The notes under the pieces were generated by a model. That model searched no databases. It was not told where the DNA came from and worked only from the letters and a program-made list of their open reading frames with translations. This document shows positions 28,969-38,067 of a stretch of DNA of 64,000 bases, piece after piece. Each line of letters starts with the position of its first letter. Position 1 is the stretch's first letter. Made by a program: the position numbers and the translations under genes. The DNA is from Novosphingobium guangzhouense (GTDB lineage: Bacteria > Pseudomonadota > Alphaproteobacteria > Sphingomonadales > Sphingomonadaceae), in the NCBI RefSeq assembly GCF_002896965.1, contig NZ_LYMM01000030.1, forward strand, positions 1-64,000. Direction: 5' to 3'.

Positions 28969-29391
28969 ATGGCAACCCACGAAGCCCGCCTGATCGGCAT
29001 CGCGATCAACTGCCCATTTGAGGAGGCCTATGCCGTCGCTCACGTGCCGGAGAATTTCCCCGAATGGGCTGCGGGCATGTCGTCGTCGCTCCACCGGGAC
29101 GGCGATGAATGGCGGGCCGAAACGCCCGTCGGTGAAGCCAGGATCCGGTTCACCCCGCCCAACGATTTCGGCGTTCTCGATCACTGGGTCACGCTGCCCG
29201 GCAAGCCGGTCATACATATCCCGCTGCGGCTGATCGAGAACGGGACAGGGACCCAGGCGGTCTTCACCCTCTATCGACAACCGGACATGAGCGACGCGGA
29301 ATTCGATCGCGATGCCGCCATGGTCTGCCAGGATCTCGAGAGCCTTAAGGCACTCCTGGAAGGTAGTCGGCCGGACAGGGATGTTCCATGA
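28969..29391 (+). CDS. SRPBCC family protein
   Basis: This 140-residue single-domain protein has the START/polyketide-cyclase layout: an N-terminal strand EARLIGIAINCPFEEAYAVA, then NFPEWAAG, and a C-terminal helix with MVCQDLESLKALLEG. Such proteins bind hydrophobic ligands; the ligand is unknown. A ribosome-binding site AAAGGA precedes the ATG at 28969. It is intact, between two broken genes. Confidence 0.8.
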   Translation: MATHEARLIGIAINCPFEEAYAVAHVPENFPEWAAGMSSSLHRDGDEWRAETPVGEARIRFTPPNDFGVLDHWVTLPGKPVIHIPLRLIENGTGTQAVFTLYRQPDMSDAEFDRDAAMVCQDLESLKALLEGSRPDRDVP

Positions 29392-29404
29392 CGGACGGGC
29401 CAAG

Positions 29405-29593
29405 TAGCGAGGAAACGGAGTACCTGCCGGCTTCATCATGGCGGCGATCGGCAATATCGTCGGCGGCACCGGCCTGTTCGCGGTGTTGGCACATGGCCAG
29501 ATGCGCAGCGATCTTGGTTCAGACGATCAGCGTCCAAACCGGACCACCCAAGTTGACCGCACGGATCAACACAAGAGAGGACCTGTCCCATGA
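29405..29593 (+). pseudogene. C-terminal fragment of a formate/nitrite transporter-like gene
   Basis: In the frame that stops at 29591-29593 the sequence reads GFIMAAIGNIVGGTGLFAVL followed by AHGQMRSDLG. This matches the last membrane segment and tail of FNT-family channels (GNIVGGT...F). Nothing of the rest of the gene is present upstream, where an unrelated SRPBCC gene ends. The stop overlaps the GST ATG. It is a remnant; the family call rests on one motif. Confidence 0.55.
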
Positions 29594-30179
29594 GGCTCTA
29601 CTATGCACCGGGCGCTTGCAGCCTGGCCGACCATATCGCCCTTGCCGAAGCCGGCTTGCCGTACACGCTGGAAAAGGTCGACCTGAAGGAAAAGCGCACC
29701 GAGACCGGCAGCGACTACACCACGATAAATTCCAAGGCCTACGTCCCCGCGCTTGCCCTCAGCAATGGCACCATCTTCACCGAAACATCGCTATTCTCAG
29801 CTATCTTGCGGACCAATCCGGGAAGCTCGCAGCGTCACCGGATAACCGCTGGAAATTGCTGGAGACGATCGCCTTCATCTCGACCGAAGTGCACAAGGGC
29901 TTCAAGCCGTTCTTCATGCCGGACAGCACCGATGCGGCTAAGAAGGCAGCAGGAGGCAATCTGGCCAGGCGCTTCGCCTACCTCGAGGCACAGCTGGCTG
30001 AACGCAATTACATCGTCGGCGACAGCTTCACTTCGGCAGACTGCTACTTCTTCGTCATGCTGATGTGGGCGCAGAAGAAAGCCAAATTGCCGCTACCGGA
30101 TACCCTCACCCGCTATTTCGACCAGCTGACCCAGCGACCGTCGATACGGCAGGCTGTGTCAGAAGAGGGTCTGGGCTAG
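29590..30179 (+). pseudogene. Glutathione S-transferase, single-base frameshift
   Basis: The ATG at 29590 starts a GST ([20 protein letters not shown], a beta-class pattern with Tyr and Cys10). After FTE the frame breaks. Another frame continues with [20 protein letters not shown] and the full C-terminal domain to the stop at 30177-30179. The break is at 29783-29785, where GAAAC stands for an expected GAAAAC: one A is missing from a run. With that base restored the protein would be about 196 residues and complete. It is either a recent mutation or a sequencing error. Confidence 0.9.
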
Positions 30180-30186
30180 CTCATCC

Positions 30187-30480
30187 TCAGGCCCCTGCGA
30201 GAAACCCGTCGTCGCGCTCCATGGCGACGGGCCCGCCTGTCCGCAAACAGATCTCGCGCAGTGCGGGCTTGAGCCCTTCCTCGAAGGTGGGGTGATAGAA
30301 CGGGAGGGTCAGTATCTCGCTCGCCGTCAGTCCTCGGTCGATCGCCATGACGAGGAAATGCACCATGTGCTCGGCCGCGGTCAGGGTTGCTTTGCAGTGG
30401 AGGAGAACAAGCTCGATGACGTCTTCTCTTTCCTCGGCAAGGGGCGGATGATCTTCGCGGCAAGAAGCTGAATTCGGGCC
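30187..30480 (-). pseudogene. C-terminal fragment of a pyridine nucleotide-disulfide oxidoreductase
   Basis: On the minus strand an open frame without start reads AEHMVHFLVMAIDRGLTASE, then LPFYHPTFEEGLKPALREIC, to TGA at 30187-30189. The FYHPT.EEGL.PALR pattern is the C-terminal dimerisation domain of dihydrolipoamide dehydrogenase/mercuric reductase-like flavoproteins, where His-Pro lies at the active site of the partner subunit. The FAD and NAD domains are missing. A complete lpdA lies elsewhere (57336). Confidence 0.6.
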
Positions 30481-30550
30481 TAAAAGTCAGATGGCGAGCA
30501 ACGCCCGTTATGTCTGTCGGTTGTACCTGGGGTCATACAAGGAGATCCAT

Positions 30551-31996
30551 GTGCGCAATCGGTTGATCGTTTCCTCGCTGCTTGCCGTGACTGTTGCACT
30601 CGCTGCATGCGGGTCCGGCTCCGAGACACCCGACGCGCCTGCGCCGGCCGTGAGCATCTCTGAAGTTCATTGGAACGATGCGGCCGTTCGCGACCTGCGC
30701 GCTGCGATCGACAGCCGGCAAGCGCATGGCCTCGATCACATGAATTTCGCGGTCGATGGCCGGCCCGGCAGTGCAGAAGGCGATCGCGCGCTGACCGAAA
30801 GTGCCTTGCGCTACGCGTCGGCGCTGGCGCGCGGTGCCAGCGACCCGAAGAAGCTTTACGACATCTATTCCGTGCCGAGGCCTGACCCGAACCTCCTGCC
30901 CGGCCTTGCCAAAGCTTTGAAGGGCGGCGACCTCAAGGACTGGCTGGAAGGTCTCGCGCCCCAGGATGACGGCTACCGGCGCCTTTCGAAAGCCTACATG
31001 TCCCTTCGCGGCAGCAGCGACGCACCCACCCCGGCCATCGCGCACGACAGCGAGCTGCTGAAGCCGGGCAACACCGACCCGCGTGTGCCGCTGATCGCCC
31101 GCCAGCTCGTGGCGTCCGACTATCTTGACGGCAAAGATACGCAAGGTGACCGCTATTCGCCGGCCATGGTGAAGGCCGTGCAGCGAATGCAAGCGGACTA
31201 CGGCATCAAGCCCGACGGCGTAATCGGCAAGGATGCGCTGGAAATCCTCAACCTTTCCGATGCGGACAAGGTGCGGGCAATTGCAGTCGCGATGGAGCGC
31301 ATGCGCTGGCTGCAGCGCGACCCGCCCAAGACCCGCATCGATGTCAATGTCGCTGCGGGCCGCCTGATCTATTGGCGCGACGGCAAGATGGTCGATACGC
31401 GCAAGGTCGTCGTCGGGAAGCCGGAGAACCAGACTCCGCAGCTGGGTTCGCCGATCTATCGCCTTGTCGCCAATCCGACCTGGACTGTCCCGCGCTCGAT
31501 CCAGAACAAGGAAATCGCCGGCAAGGGCAGCGCCTATCTGCGCCGCAACAACATGGCGTGGAAGGATGGCTGGGTGGTGCAGCAGCCGGGTCCGAAGAAC
31601 TCGCTGGGCCTCGTCAAGTTCGACATGAAGAACGAGCACCAGATCTACCTGCACGATACCCCTGCCAAGCAGCTGTTCCAGGAAGTGCAGCGCCAGCGCA
31701 GCCACGGCTGCGTGCGCGTGGAGGATGCCCTGGGCTTTGCCGAGATGCTGGCGAGGGACGAAGGCGTGCTCGACGAATGGCACCGCGCGCGCGCCACCGG
31801 CAAGGAAACCTTCGTGCCGCTGCCGCGCGAGATTCCCGTCCGGCTTCTCTACGACACCGTTCTGTTCGGTGAAGATGGTGAGCCGGTCATCCGCTCCGAT
31901 CCCTATGGTCGCGACGAGAGCGTGGCGACGGCGCTGGGTTTCGCGGCAGGGACCAACCACCAGTTGCGCGCCAATGGCGGCGACGTCGGGCCTTAA
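30551..31996 (+). CDS. L,D-transpeptidase lipoprotein (YkuD domain)
   Basis: This enzyme makes 3-3 cross-links or attaches proteins to peptidoglycan. The 481-residue product has a lipoprotein signal with lipobox LAAC (Cys20), a scaffold domain, a peptidoglycan-binding module (QGDRYSPAMVKAVQRMQADY, GIKPDGVIG) and a catalytic YkuD domain with SHGCVRV (His385, Cys387). The layout is that of the YcbB/LdtD type. The GTG at 30551 with GGAG 7 nt upstream sets the lipoprotein start; a longer frame from 30491 would mask the lipobox. Confidence 0.92.
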   Translation: MRNRLIVSSLLAVTVALAACGSGSETPDAPAPAVSISEVHWNDAAVRDLRAAIDSRQAHGLDHMNFAVDGRPGSAEGDRALTESALRYASALARGASDPKKLYDIYSVPRPDPNLLPGLAKALKGGDLKDWLEGLAPQDDGYRRLSKAYMSLRGSSDAPTPAIAHDSELLKPGNTDPRVPLIARQLVASDYLDGKDTQGDRYSPAMVKAVQRMQADYGIKPDGVIGKDALEILNLSDADKVRAIAVAMERMRWLQRDPPKTRIDVNVAAGRLIYWRDGKMVDTRKVVVGKPENQTPQLGSPIYRLVANPTWTVPRSIQNKEIAGKGSAYLRRNNMAWKDGWVVQQPGPKNSLGLVKFDMKNEHQIYLHDTPAKQLFQEVQRQRSHGCVRVEDALGFAEMLARDEGVLDEWHRARATGKETFVPLPREIPVRLLYDTVLFGEDGEPVIRSDPYGRDESVATALGFAAGTNHQLRANGGDVGP

Positions 31997-32037
31997 GACA
32001 CCTTGGGCGCGCCGTTTAGCGGGAAATGGGCAAAGGT

Positions 32038-32205
32038 TCAGCGTACCCTCGTATCGCGTCCGAACAGGAAACCGAGAACGAGAATCACGACGCCTAGGAT
32101 CAGGAAAATCTTGGCAAGGCCGGCAGAAAGACCTGCCACGCCCCCGAAACCCAGAAGCGCGGCGATGACTGCGACTACTGCAAAAATTATGGTCCAGCGA
32201 AACAT
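32038..32205 (-). CDS. DUF1328 small membrane protein
   Basis: A 55-residue protein starts MFRWTIIFAVVAVIAALLGF, has Gly-rich GGVAGLSAGLAKI, a second hydrophobic stretch FLILGVVILVLGFLFG, and ends RDTRVR. This is the YtjA/DUF1328 pattern, common in proteobacteria and often linked to stress genes; function unknown. GGGAG lies 8 nt before the ATG. It is convergent with the L,D-transpeptidase gene. Confidence 0.9.
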   Translation of the reverse strand: MFRWTIIFAVVAVIAALLGFGGVAGLSAGLAKIFLILGVVILVLGFLFGRDTRVR

Positions 32206-32400
32206 CAGGCATCTCCCGTTTCAAAAAGCCGCATCGATCACTTCGACGTACTCGGACCGGCAAACTTTCCGGCATTGGCAATGTTCCAGACACATCATGT
32301 GCAATCCCGACAACTGCGGTGCCGTTCGGTAGGTGAATGACCCTGACGGGCTGAAGATAAGGTTGGCGATGGGTCGGATCATGCGCGCCTTCTGTGCGTT

Positions 32401-32421
32401 GGCTCCTGTGGAGAAGGAGCC
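32401..32421 (+). promoter_or_regulatory. Hairpin enclosing the fadE ribosome-binding site
   Basis: GGCTCCT (32401-32407) pairs perfectly with AGGAGCC (32415-32421) over a 7-nt loop. The second arm is the Shine-Dalgarno sequence (AGGAG) for the ATG at 32427. The fold would limit translation of fadE. It is short enough to be chance. The 221 bases between DUF1328 and fadE hold no other feature I can support. Confidence 0.45.
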
Positions 32422-32426
32422 TGAAG

Positions 32427-34673
32427 ATGTCGTTTGTCACTAACGCCCGCCGTGAAGTTCTGACGCGCCCGGTGCTTTCACTCGTGCAATCCGCGCTGCC
32501 CGCACTGTCCGCCACGGAAAACGAGGCGATCGATGCCGGCAACACGTGGTGGGACGCTGCCCTGTTCACCGGCAATCCCGACTGGAACGCCTTGCTGGCC
32601 GTGCCGCCCGCCACGCTGACGGTGGAGGAACAGGCGTTCATAGCCGGCCCGGTCGAAACGCTGTGTGCGATGATCAACGACTGGCGCATGACCTGGGAAA
32701 CCCACGACCTGCCGCCCGAGGCCTGGGACTATCTCAAGTCCGAGAAGTTCTTCGGCATCATCATCCCGAAAGAGCACGGCGGCCTCGGCTTCTCAAACTT
32801 CGCGCATAGCGAGATCGTGAGGAAGATCGCCACCCGCTCGGTTTCGGGAGCGGTGACGGCGATGGTGCCCAACTCGCTCGGGCCGGGTGAACTCATCCTG
32901 CGCTTCGGCACCGAGGCGCAGCAGCGCCACTGGCTGCCCCGCCTCGCCGATGGACGCGAGATTCCCGCCTTCGGCCTCACCAGTCCAGAGGCAGGTTCCG
33001 ATGCCGCTGCCATGGTAGACGAAGGCGTGGTCTGCCACGGGAAGTGGCAGGGTGAGGAGGTGCTGGGCATCCGTCTCAACTGGCACAAGCGCTACATCAC
33101 GCTGGGCCCCGTCGCCACGATCCTCGGCCTCGCGTTCAAGCTGCGCGATCCCGAGCATCTTCTTGGCGGACAGGACGAGATCGGCATCACCGTGGCGCTG
33201 GTGCCCACCGACCTGCCCGGCGTCACCATCGGGCGGCGGCACATCCCCTCGATGCAGACCTTCCAGAACGGCCCGAACGAGGGCAAGGACGTCTTCATCC
33301 CGCTCGACAACGTTATCGGCGGGGCCGAGCGGGTCGGTCAGGGCTGGAAGATGCTGATGAGCGCGCTGGCCGCCGGACGAGGCATCTCGCTGCCCTCGCT
33401 GTCGGCGGCGGCAGGCGCCTTCGCGGCGCACACCACCGGCGCCTACGCGCGCGTTCGCTCGCAGTTCAACCTGCCGATCGGCAAGTTCGAGGGCATCCAG
33501 GAACGCCTCGCCCGGATCGCGGGCAATGCCTACCTGCTCGACGGCGCGCGGCGGCTGACATGTGCAGGGCTGGATCAGGGCAACCACCCCGCCGTGATCT
33601 CCTCGATCCTGAAACTGCACGCGACCGAGCGGATGCGCGTCGTCATCAACGATGCGATGGACGTCCACGGTGGCAAGGCGGTGATCGAGGGCCCGCGCAA
33701 CTACATGGGCGGCCAGTACCGCGCGATTCCCGTCGGCATCACCGTCGAGGGCGCGAACATCCTGACGCGCAGCCTGATGGTCTTCGGACAAGGCGCGATC
33801 CGCTCGCATCCCTATCTCCTCGACGAGATCCGTGCGGTGGGCGATGCCAATCGCGGGCGCGCGCTGGCCAATTTCGACAAGGTGCTGTGGAAGCATGTCG
33901 GCCACGCCCTCAAGACCGCGATCCGCGCTTTCGTGCGCAGCTGGAGCGGCGGCGTTTTCGCTCCCGCTCCGAAGGCGGGGAAGGCCACGCGCTATTATCG
34001 CCAGATGAGCCGCTATGCCGCCGCCTTCGCGTTCTGCTCGGACATCGCGTTCCTGACGCTGGGCGGCGAGCTCAAGCGGCGCGAACTGCTTTCGGCGCGG
34101 CTCGGAGACGTGCTGTCCGAACTCTATATGCTTTCAGGCGCGCTCAAGCGCTGGGAGGACGAAGGGCGGCAGGATGACGACCTGCCCCTGCTCGACTGGT
34201 GCATGCAGAGCGGCTTCGCCAGCATCGAGCAGAGCTTCGCGCAGATCATCGAGAATTTCCCGGCGCGCCCGGTCGGCTGGATGCTGCGCCTGTTCATCAT
34301 GCCTTACGGTCGCCGCCGCAACGGCCCTACCGACCGGACGATACGCCGCGCCGCGTCGATCCTGCTGGAACCCTGTTCCGCCCGCGACCGGCTGGTCGAG
34401 AACGTCTACATCGGCGGCGAGGACGAGGCGGTCGCGCGGCTGACCGAGGCGTTCCGCAAGACCGTCGACACCCAGCCGATCCATGACCGCATGAAGCAGG
34501 CCCGCATCCGCGACGCCGACCAAGCGCTCGCGGCGGGGCTGATCTCCCAAGCCGAACGCGAGCAACTACGCGAGGCGGACGGAGCAGTGAGCGAAGTCAT
34601 CGCCGTCGATGACTTCGCTCCCGAGGAGCTGACCCGCAAAACGGATACGCCAATGCGCGAGGCCGCCGAATGA
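32427..34673 (+). CDS. fadE: Acyl-CoA dehydrogenase, FadE type
   Basis: This FAD enzyme carries out the first step of beta-oxidation of acyl-CoA. The 748-residue size and C-terminal DUF1974-like extension fit the long FadE type rather than the 380-residue short-chain enzymes. Core motifs: IIIPKEHGGLGFSNFAHSEI, GLTSPEAGSDAAAM, IGKFEGIQERLARIAG and AMDVHGGKAVIEGPRNYMGG. The hydrophobic N-terminal segment of E. coli FadE is not seen. The gene opens an operon of four with 4-nt overlaps or less. AGGAG precedes the ATG and lies in a hairpin. Confidence 0.92.
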   Translation: MSFVTNARREVLTRPVLSLVQSALPALSATENEAIDAGNTWWDAALFTGNPDWNALLAVPPATLTVEEQAFIAGPVETLCAMINDWRMTWETHDLPPEAWDYLKSEKFFGIIIPKEHGGLGFSNFAHSEIVRKIATRSVSGAVTAMVPNSLGPGELILRFGTEAQQRHWLPRLADGREIPAFGLTSPEAGSDAAAMVDEGVVCHGKWQGEEVLGIRLNWHKRYITLGPVATILGLAFKLRDPEHLLGGQDEIGITVALVPTDLPGVTIGRRHIPSMQTFQNGPNEGKDVFIPLDNVIGGAERVGQGWKMLMSALAAGRGISLPSLSAAAGAFAAHTTGAYARVRSQFNLPIGKFEGIQERLARIAGNAYLLDGARRLTCAGLDQGNHPAVISSILKLHATERMRVVINDAMDVHGGKAVIEGPRNYMGGQYRAIPVGITVEGANILTRSLMVFGQGAIRSHPYLLDEIRAVGDANRGRALANFDKVLWKHVGHALKTAIRAFVRSWSGGVFAPAPKAGKATRYYRQMSRYAAAFAFCSDIAFLTLGGELKRRELLSARLGDVLSELYMLSGALKRWEDEGRQDDDLPLLDWCMQSGFASIEQSFAQIIENFPARPVGWMLRLFIMPYGRRRNGPTDRTIRRAASILLEPCSARDRLVENVYIGGEDEAVARLTEAFRKTVDTQPIHDRMKQARIRDADQALAAGLISQAEREQLREADGAVSEVIAVDDFAPEELTRKTDTPMREAAE

Positions 34674-35977
34674 GCCGCGCGGTCTACATCGTCGATGGCG
34701 CCCGCACGCCGTTTCTCAAGGTCCGTGGCGGGCCGGGGCCGTTCACTCCGGTTGATCTCGCGGTGCAATGCGGCCGCCCGCTGCTGCTGCGCCAGCCGTT
34801 CGCGCCCGAGGCGATCGATCAGGTGATCCTCGGCTGCGTCAACGTCATCGCCGACGAGGCCAATCCGGCCCGCGTCGCGGCCCTGCGGCTTGGCTGCGGC
34901 GCGCAGACGAGCGCCTTCACCGTTCAGATCAACTGCGGCTCAGGGATGCAGGCGATGGATACCGCCTATCGCTATATCGCGGACGGCGGCGGCGACCTGA
35001 TCCTGGCGGGCGGCACCGAAGCGCTCAGTCATGCGCCGCTGGTGCTGCGGCAGGATGCGGTGGAATGGCTGGCGGCGATGCAGGGCAGCAAGGACGGCCC
35101 GCTCGGCAAGCTAAAGGCGGCGGCGAGATTCCGGCCCGATTTCCTCAAACCCATCGTCGGGCTCGAACGGGGGCTCACCGATCCGATCACCGACCTTGGC
35201 ATGGGCCAGACCGCGGAACTGCTGGCGCATCTGTTCGGCATCAGCCGCGAACAGGCCGATGCCTATGCGGTGGAGAGCCACCAGCGCCTCGCCCGCGCGC
35301 AGGCCGAAGGCTGGCTGGAGGGCGAACTCGTCCCCGCCTTCGCGCGGGACGGCACCGTCCACGACCACGACGACGGCGTGCGACCCGACAGCGCACCGGA
35401 CAAGCTGGCGAAGCTGCGCCCCGTCTTCGAGCCGCCCTACGGCAAGGTCACGGCGGGCAACAGTTCGCAGATCACCGATGGCGCCTGCTGGACGATCCTC
35501 GCCTCCGAGGACGCGGTAGCCCGGTACGGACTGACGCCGCGCGCCAAGATCCTCGACAGCCAGTGGTCCGCGCTCAATCCCGCGATCATGGGCCTCGGGC
35601 CGGTGCTGGCGGCAACCGAGCTGCTGAAGCGGGGCGGGCTTGTGCTTGACGACATCGATCTTTGGGAACTCAATGAGGCTTTCGCCGCGCAAGTCCTCGC
35701 ATGCCTTGCGGCGTGGGAGGACGACGATTTCTGCCGCGAAGTCCTCGGCCTCGACGGCGCGGCGGGGCGCATCGCGCGCGAGCGCATCAACGTCGATGGC
35801 GGGGCGATCTCGCTTGGCCATCCGGTCGGCGCCAGCGGCGCGCGCATTGCGTTGCATCTGGTGCAGGCGATGGAACGCCATGGCGGCGAACTCGGCATCG
35901 CCACCGAATGCATCGGCGGGGGCCAGGGCGGCGCCATGCTGATCGAACGCATTGCAAACGTGGGAGCAGCCGCATGA
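34670..35977 (+). CDS. Acetyl-CoA C-acyltransferase (beta-ketothiolase, FadI-like)
   Basis: The 435-residue thiolase cleaves 3-ketoacyl-CoA. The acyl-carrying Cys is in QINCGSGMQAMD, the His in GHPVGASGAR, and the second Cys in CIGGGQGGAML. Its length, larger than the 390-residue FadA, and its partner FadB-like gene fit the FadI/trifunctional type. Its ATG overlaps the fadE stop by 4 nt. Confidence 0.92.
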   Translation: MSRAVYIVDGARTPFLKVRGGPGPFTPVDLAVQCGRPLLLRQPFAPEAIDQVILGCVNVIADEANPARVAALRLGCGAQTSAFTVQINCGSGMQAMDTAYRYIADGGGDLILAGGTEALSHAPLVLRQDAVEWLAAMQGSKDGPLGKLKAAARFRPDFLKPIVGLERGLTDPITDLGMGQTAELLAHLFGISREQADAYAVESHQRLARAQAEGWLEGELVPAFARDGTVHDHDDGVRPDSAPDKLAKLRPVFEPPYGKVTAGNSSQITDGACWTILASEDAVARYGLTPRAKILDSQWSALNPAIMGLGPVLAATELLKRGGLVLDDIDLWELNEAFAAQVLACLAAWEDDDFCREVLGLDGAAGRIARERINVDGGAISLGHPVGASGARIALHLVQAMERHGGELGIATECIGGGQGGAMLIERIANVGAAA

Positions 35978-38067
35978 CCATGCAGGACCCCGTCTGGACT
36001 TATCTCGAAGACCGCAACCTGACGCTCGGCCCGCGTCCCGTCCCCTCCGAGGGAATGCGTCACTGGACACTGACTCGCGATGCGCAGGGGGTCGCCTGGG
36101 CCGTGCTGGACAAGCAGGGTTCGGGCGCCAACACCTTAGCTCAGGAGGTGCTGGAGGAATTCGCGCAGATCCTCGACCGGATCGACCAGCGCGCGCCAAA
36201 AGCTCTGGTGATCCGTTCGGGTAAACGTGAAGGCTTCCTTGCGGGCGCGGACATCGGCGAGTTTCGCGGCGTCACTGACGAGGCCGCGATCCGCAAGCGC
36301 ATCGAGCAGGCCCATGCCGTGGTGGACCGGCTGGCGGCGCTGACGATCCCGACCATCGCGGTCATGCACGGCTATGCGATGGGCGGCGGGCTGGAGATCG
36401 CGCTTGCCTGCACGCAGCGCATTGCCGTGGAGGGCACGCGCTTCGGCTTTCCCGAAGTGCAGATCGGTCTGCACCCCGGCCTTGGCGGAACCGCACGCTT
36501 CACCCACATCTGCGATCCGATCGCGGCGATGAGCCTGATGCTCACCGGCAAGACGATCCACGACCGGCAGGCGAAGGCGATGGGCCTCATCGACGCGCTG
36601 GTGCCCGAGCGCCATGTGCAGGCCGCCGTCGATGCCGCAGTGGCCGGCAGTTTGCCGCAGGCCCGTCAGGGTGTGCTCGACAAGGCGAAGGACAGCGCGC
36701 CCGCCCGCCGCATCGCCGCCCGCCAGATGCGCACCGAAGCCGAGCAGCAGGCACCTTCCGCGCACTACCCGGCGCCTTATGCCCTGATCGACTTGTGGGA
36801 AGAGCACGGCGGCGACCTTGATGCGATGAAGCGCGCGGAGATCGCCTCCTTCGCGAAGCTGATGCTGACCGATACCGCGCAGAACCTCATCCGCGTGTTC
36901 TTCCTGCGCCAGACGCTCAAGGATCTTGCCGGCAAGACCGATGCCATCCGCCATGTCCACGTCATCGGTGCGGGCGCGATGGGCGGTGACATCGCCGCAT
37001 GGTGCGCATGGAAGGGCCTGCGCACCAGCCTGTCCGACGTGAAGCCGGAGCCGATCGGCGGTGCGCAGGCCCGCGCCGCGAAACTCTACGAGAAGATCGC
37101 GCACGGCGACCGTTTGCAGGTGCGCGACGCGCTTGACCGGCTGATCCCCGATCCGGATGGCCTCGGCATCGCACAGGCCGATCTCGTGATCGAGGCCGCG
37201 CCCGAGAAGGCCGACCTCAAGCGCACGCTCTACGCCGAGGCGGAACCGCGCATGAAGCAAGGCGCAATCCTTGCCACCAACACCTCGTCGATCCCCCTGC
37301 CCGAACTGCGCGAGGGGCTGGCGCGGCCCGAGCGGCTGGTCGGCATCCATTTCTTCAACCCCGTCTCGCGCCTCGATCTGGTGGAGGTGATCGCGCACGA
37401 TCGCCTTGCGCCGGAGGTCGAGGCTGCCGCGCGTACTTTCGTCGGCCGGATCGGCAAATTACCGGCGCCTGCCCGCAGCGCTCCGGGGTTCATCGTCAAC
37501 CGCATCCTCACGCCTTATCTCGCCGAAGCGCTGATCCTGATGGATGAGGGGCTCGCACCCGAAACCATCGATCGCGTCGCCACCGGGTTCGGGATGCCGA
37601 TGGGGCCGCTGGAACTGGCCGATCAGGTCGGTCTCGACGTGGCGCTGGACGTGGCGGCAATGCTCAAGCGCGAACTCGGCTGGGCGCTGCCCGATGCGCC
37701 GCAGTGGCTGGCCGACAAGGTTGCCGCCGGCGATAGGGGCCGCAAGACTGGCAAGGGCATCTACGTCTGGCGCGACGGCAAGCCGGTGAAGAGCAACAGT
37801 CCCGATCCCGATCCCGAATTAGCCGATCGGCTCATCCTGCCGATGGTGAATACGGCCGTCGCCGTGCTGCGCGAGAACGTCAGCGACGATCCCGACGTGA
37901 TCGATGCGGCAATGATCTTTGGTACCGGATTCGCGCCGTTTCGCGGCGGTCCGATCCATTACGCGCAACAGCGCGGCATCGACGACGTCCTCGCCGCACT
38001 GTCTGCGCTGGAACACGAGCACGGCGCCCGCTTCGCACCCGACGCGGGTTGGGAAGCGCTGCGGTGA
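35974..38067 (+). CDS. 3-hydroxyacyl-CoA dehydrogenase / enoyl-CoA hydratase (FadJ/FadB-like)
   Basis: This bifunctional protein carries out hydration and NAD-dependent oxidation in beta-oxidation. The 697-residue chain has an enoyl-CoA hydratase domain (GFLAGADIGEF, then GYAMGGGLEIALAC and PEVQIGLHPGLGG, residues about 20-200), a Rossmann domain with VIGAGAMGGDIAAW, and the hydroxyacyl-CoA dehydrogenase motif IHFFNPV. I placed the start at ATG 35974, overlapping the thiolase stop by 4 nt. A much longer upstream frame is out of phase with the thiolase gene. Confidence 0.92.
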   Translation: MTMQDPVWTYLEDRNLTLGPRPVPSEGMRHWTLTRDAQGVAWAVLDKQGSGANTLAQEVLEEFAQILDRIDQRAPKALVIRSGKREGFLAGADIGEFRGVTDEAAIRKRIEQAHAVVDRLAALTIPTIAVMHGYAMGGGLEIALACTQRIAVEGTRFGFPEVQIGLHPGLGGTARFTHICDPIAAMSLMLTGKTIHDRQAKAMGLIDALVPERHVQAAVDAAVAGSLPQARQGVLDKAKDSAPARRIAARQMRTEAEQQAPSAHYPAPYALIDLWEEHGGDLDAMKRAEIASFAKLMLTDTAQNLIRVFFLRQTLKDLAGKTDAIRHVHVIGAGAMGGDIAAWCAWKGLRTSLSDVKPEPIGGAQARAAKLYEKIAHGDRLQVRDALDRLIPDPDGLGIAQADLVIEAAPEKADLKRTLYAEAEPRMKQGAILATNTSSIPLPELREGLARPERLVGIHFFNPVSRLDLVEVIAHDRLAPEVEAAARTFVGRIGKLPAPARSAPGFIVNRILTPYLAEALILMDEGLAPETIDRVATGFGMPMGPLELADQVGLDVALDVAAMLKRELGWALPDAPQWLADKVAAGDRGRKTGKGIYVWRDGKPVKSNSPDPDPELADRLILPMVNTAVAVLRENVSDDPDVIDAAMIFGTGFAPFRGGPIHYAQQRGIDDVLAALSALEHEHGARFAPDAGWEALR

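Noticed and set aside
29578..29592. A closer right attachment repeat (ACCTGTCCCA)
   Set aside because: It shares only CCTGTCC with the tRNA end and lacks GCCAA, so the site at 53678-53698 is far better.
29388..30179. One 263-codon gene from 29388 to 30179
   Set aside because: Its first two thirds are out of the GST frame and translate to Arg/Ser/Pro-rich text. Only the last third is the GST C-terminal domain, so it is a by-product of the frameshift.
30533..32689. Open frame of about 700 codons on the minus strand opposite the L,D-transpeptidase and fadE start
   Set aside because: It runs against two real genes and across the DUF1328 gene on another frame, and has low-complexity His/Arg-rich translation typical of mirror frames.
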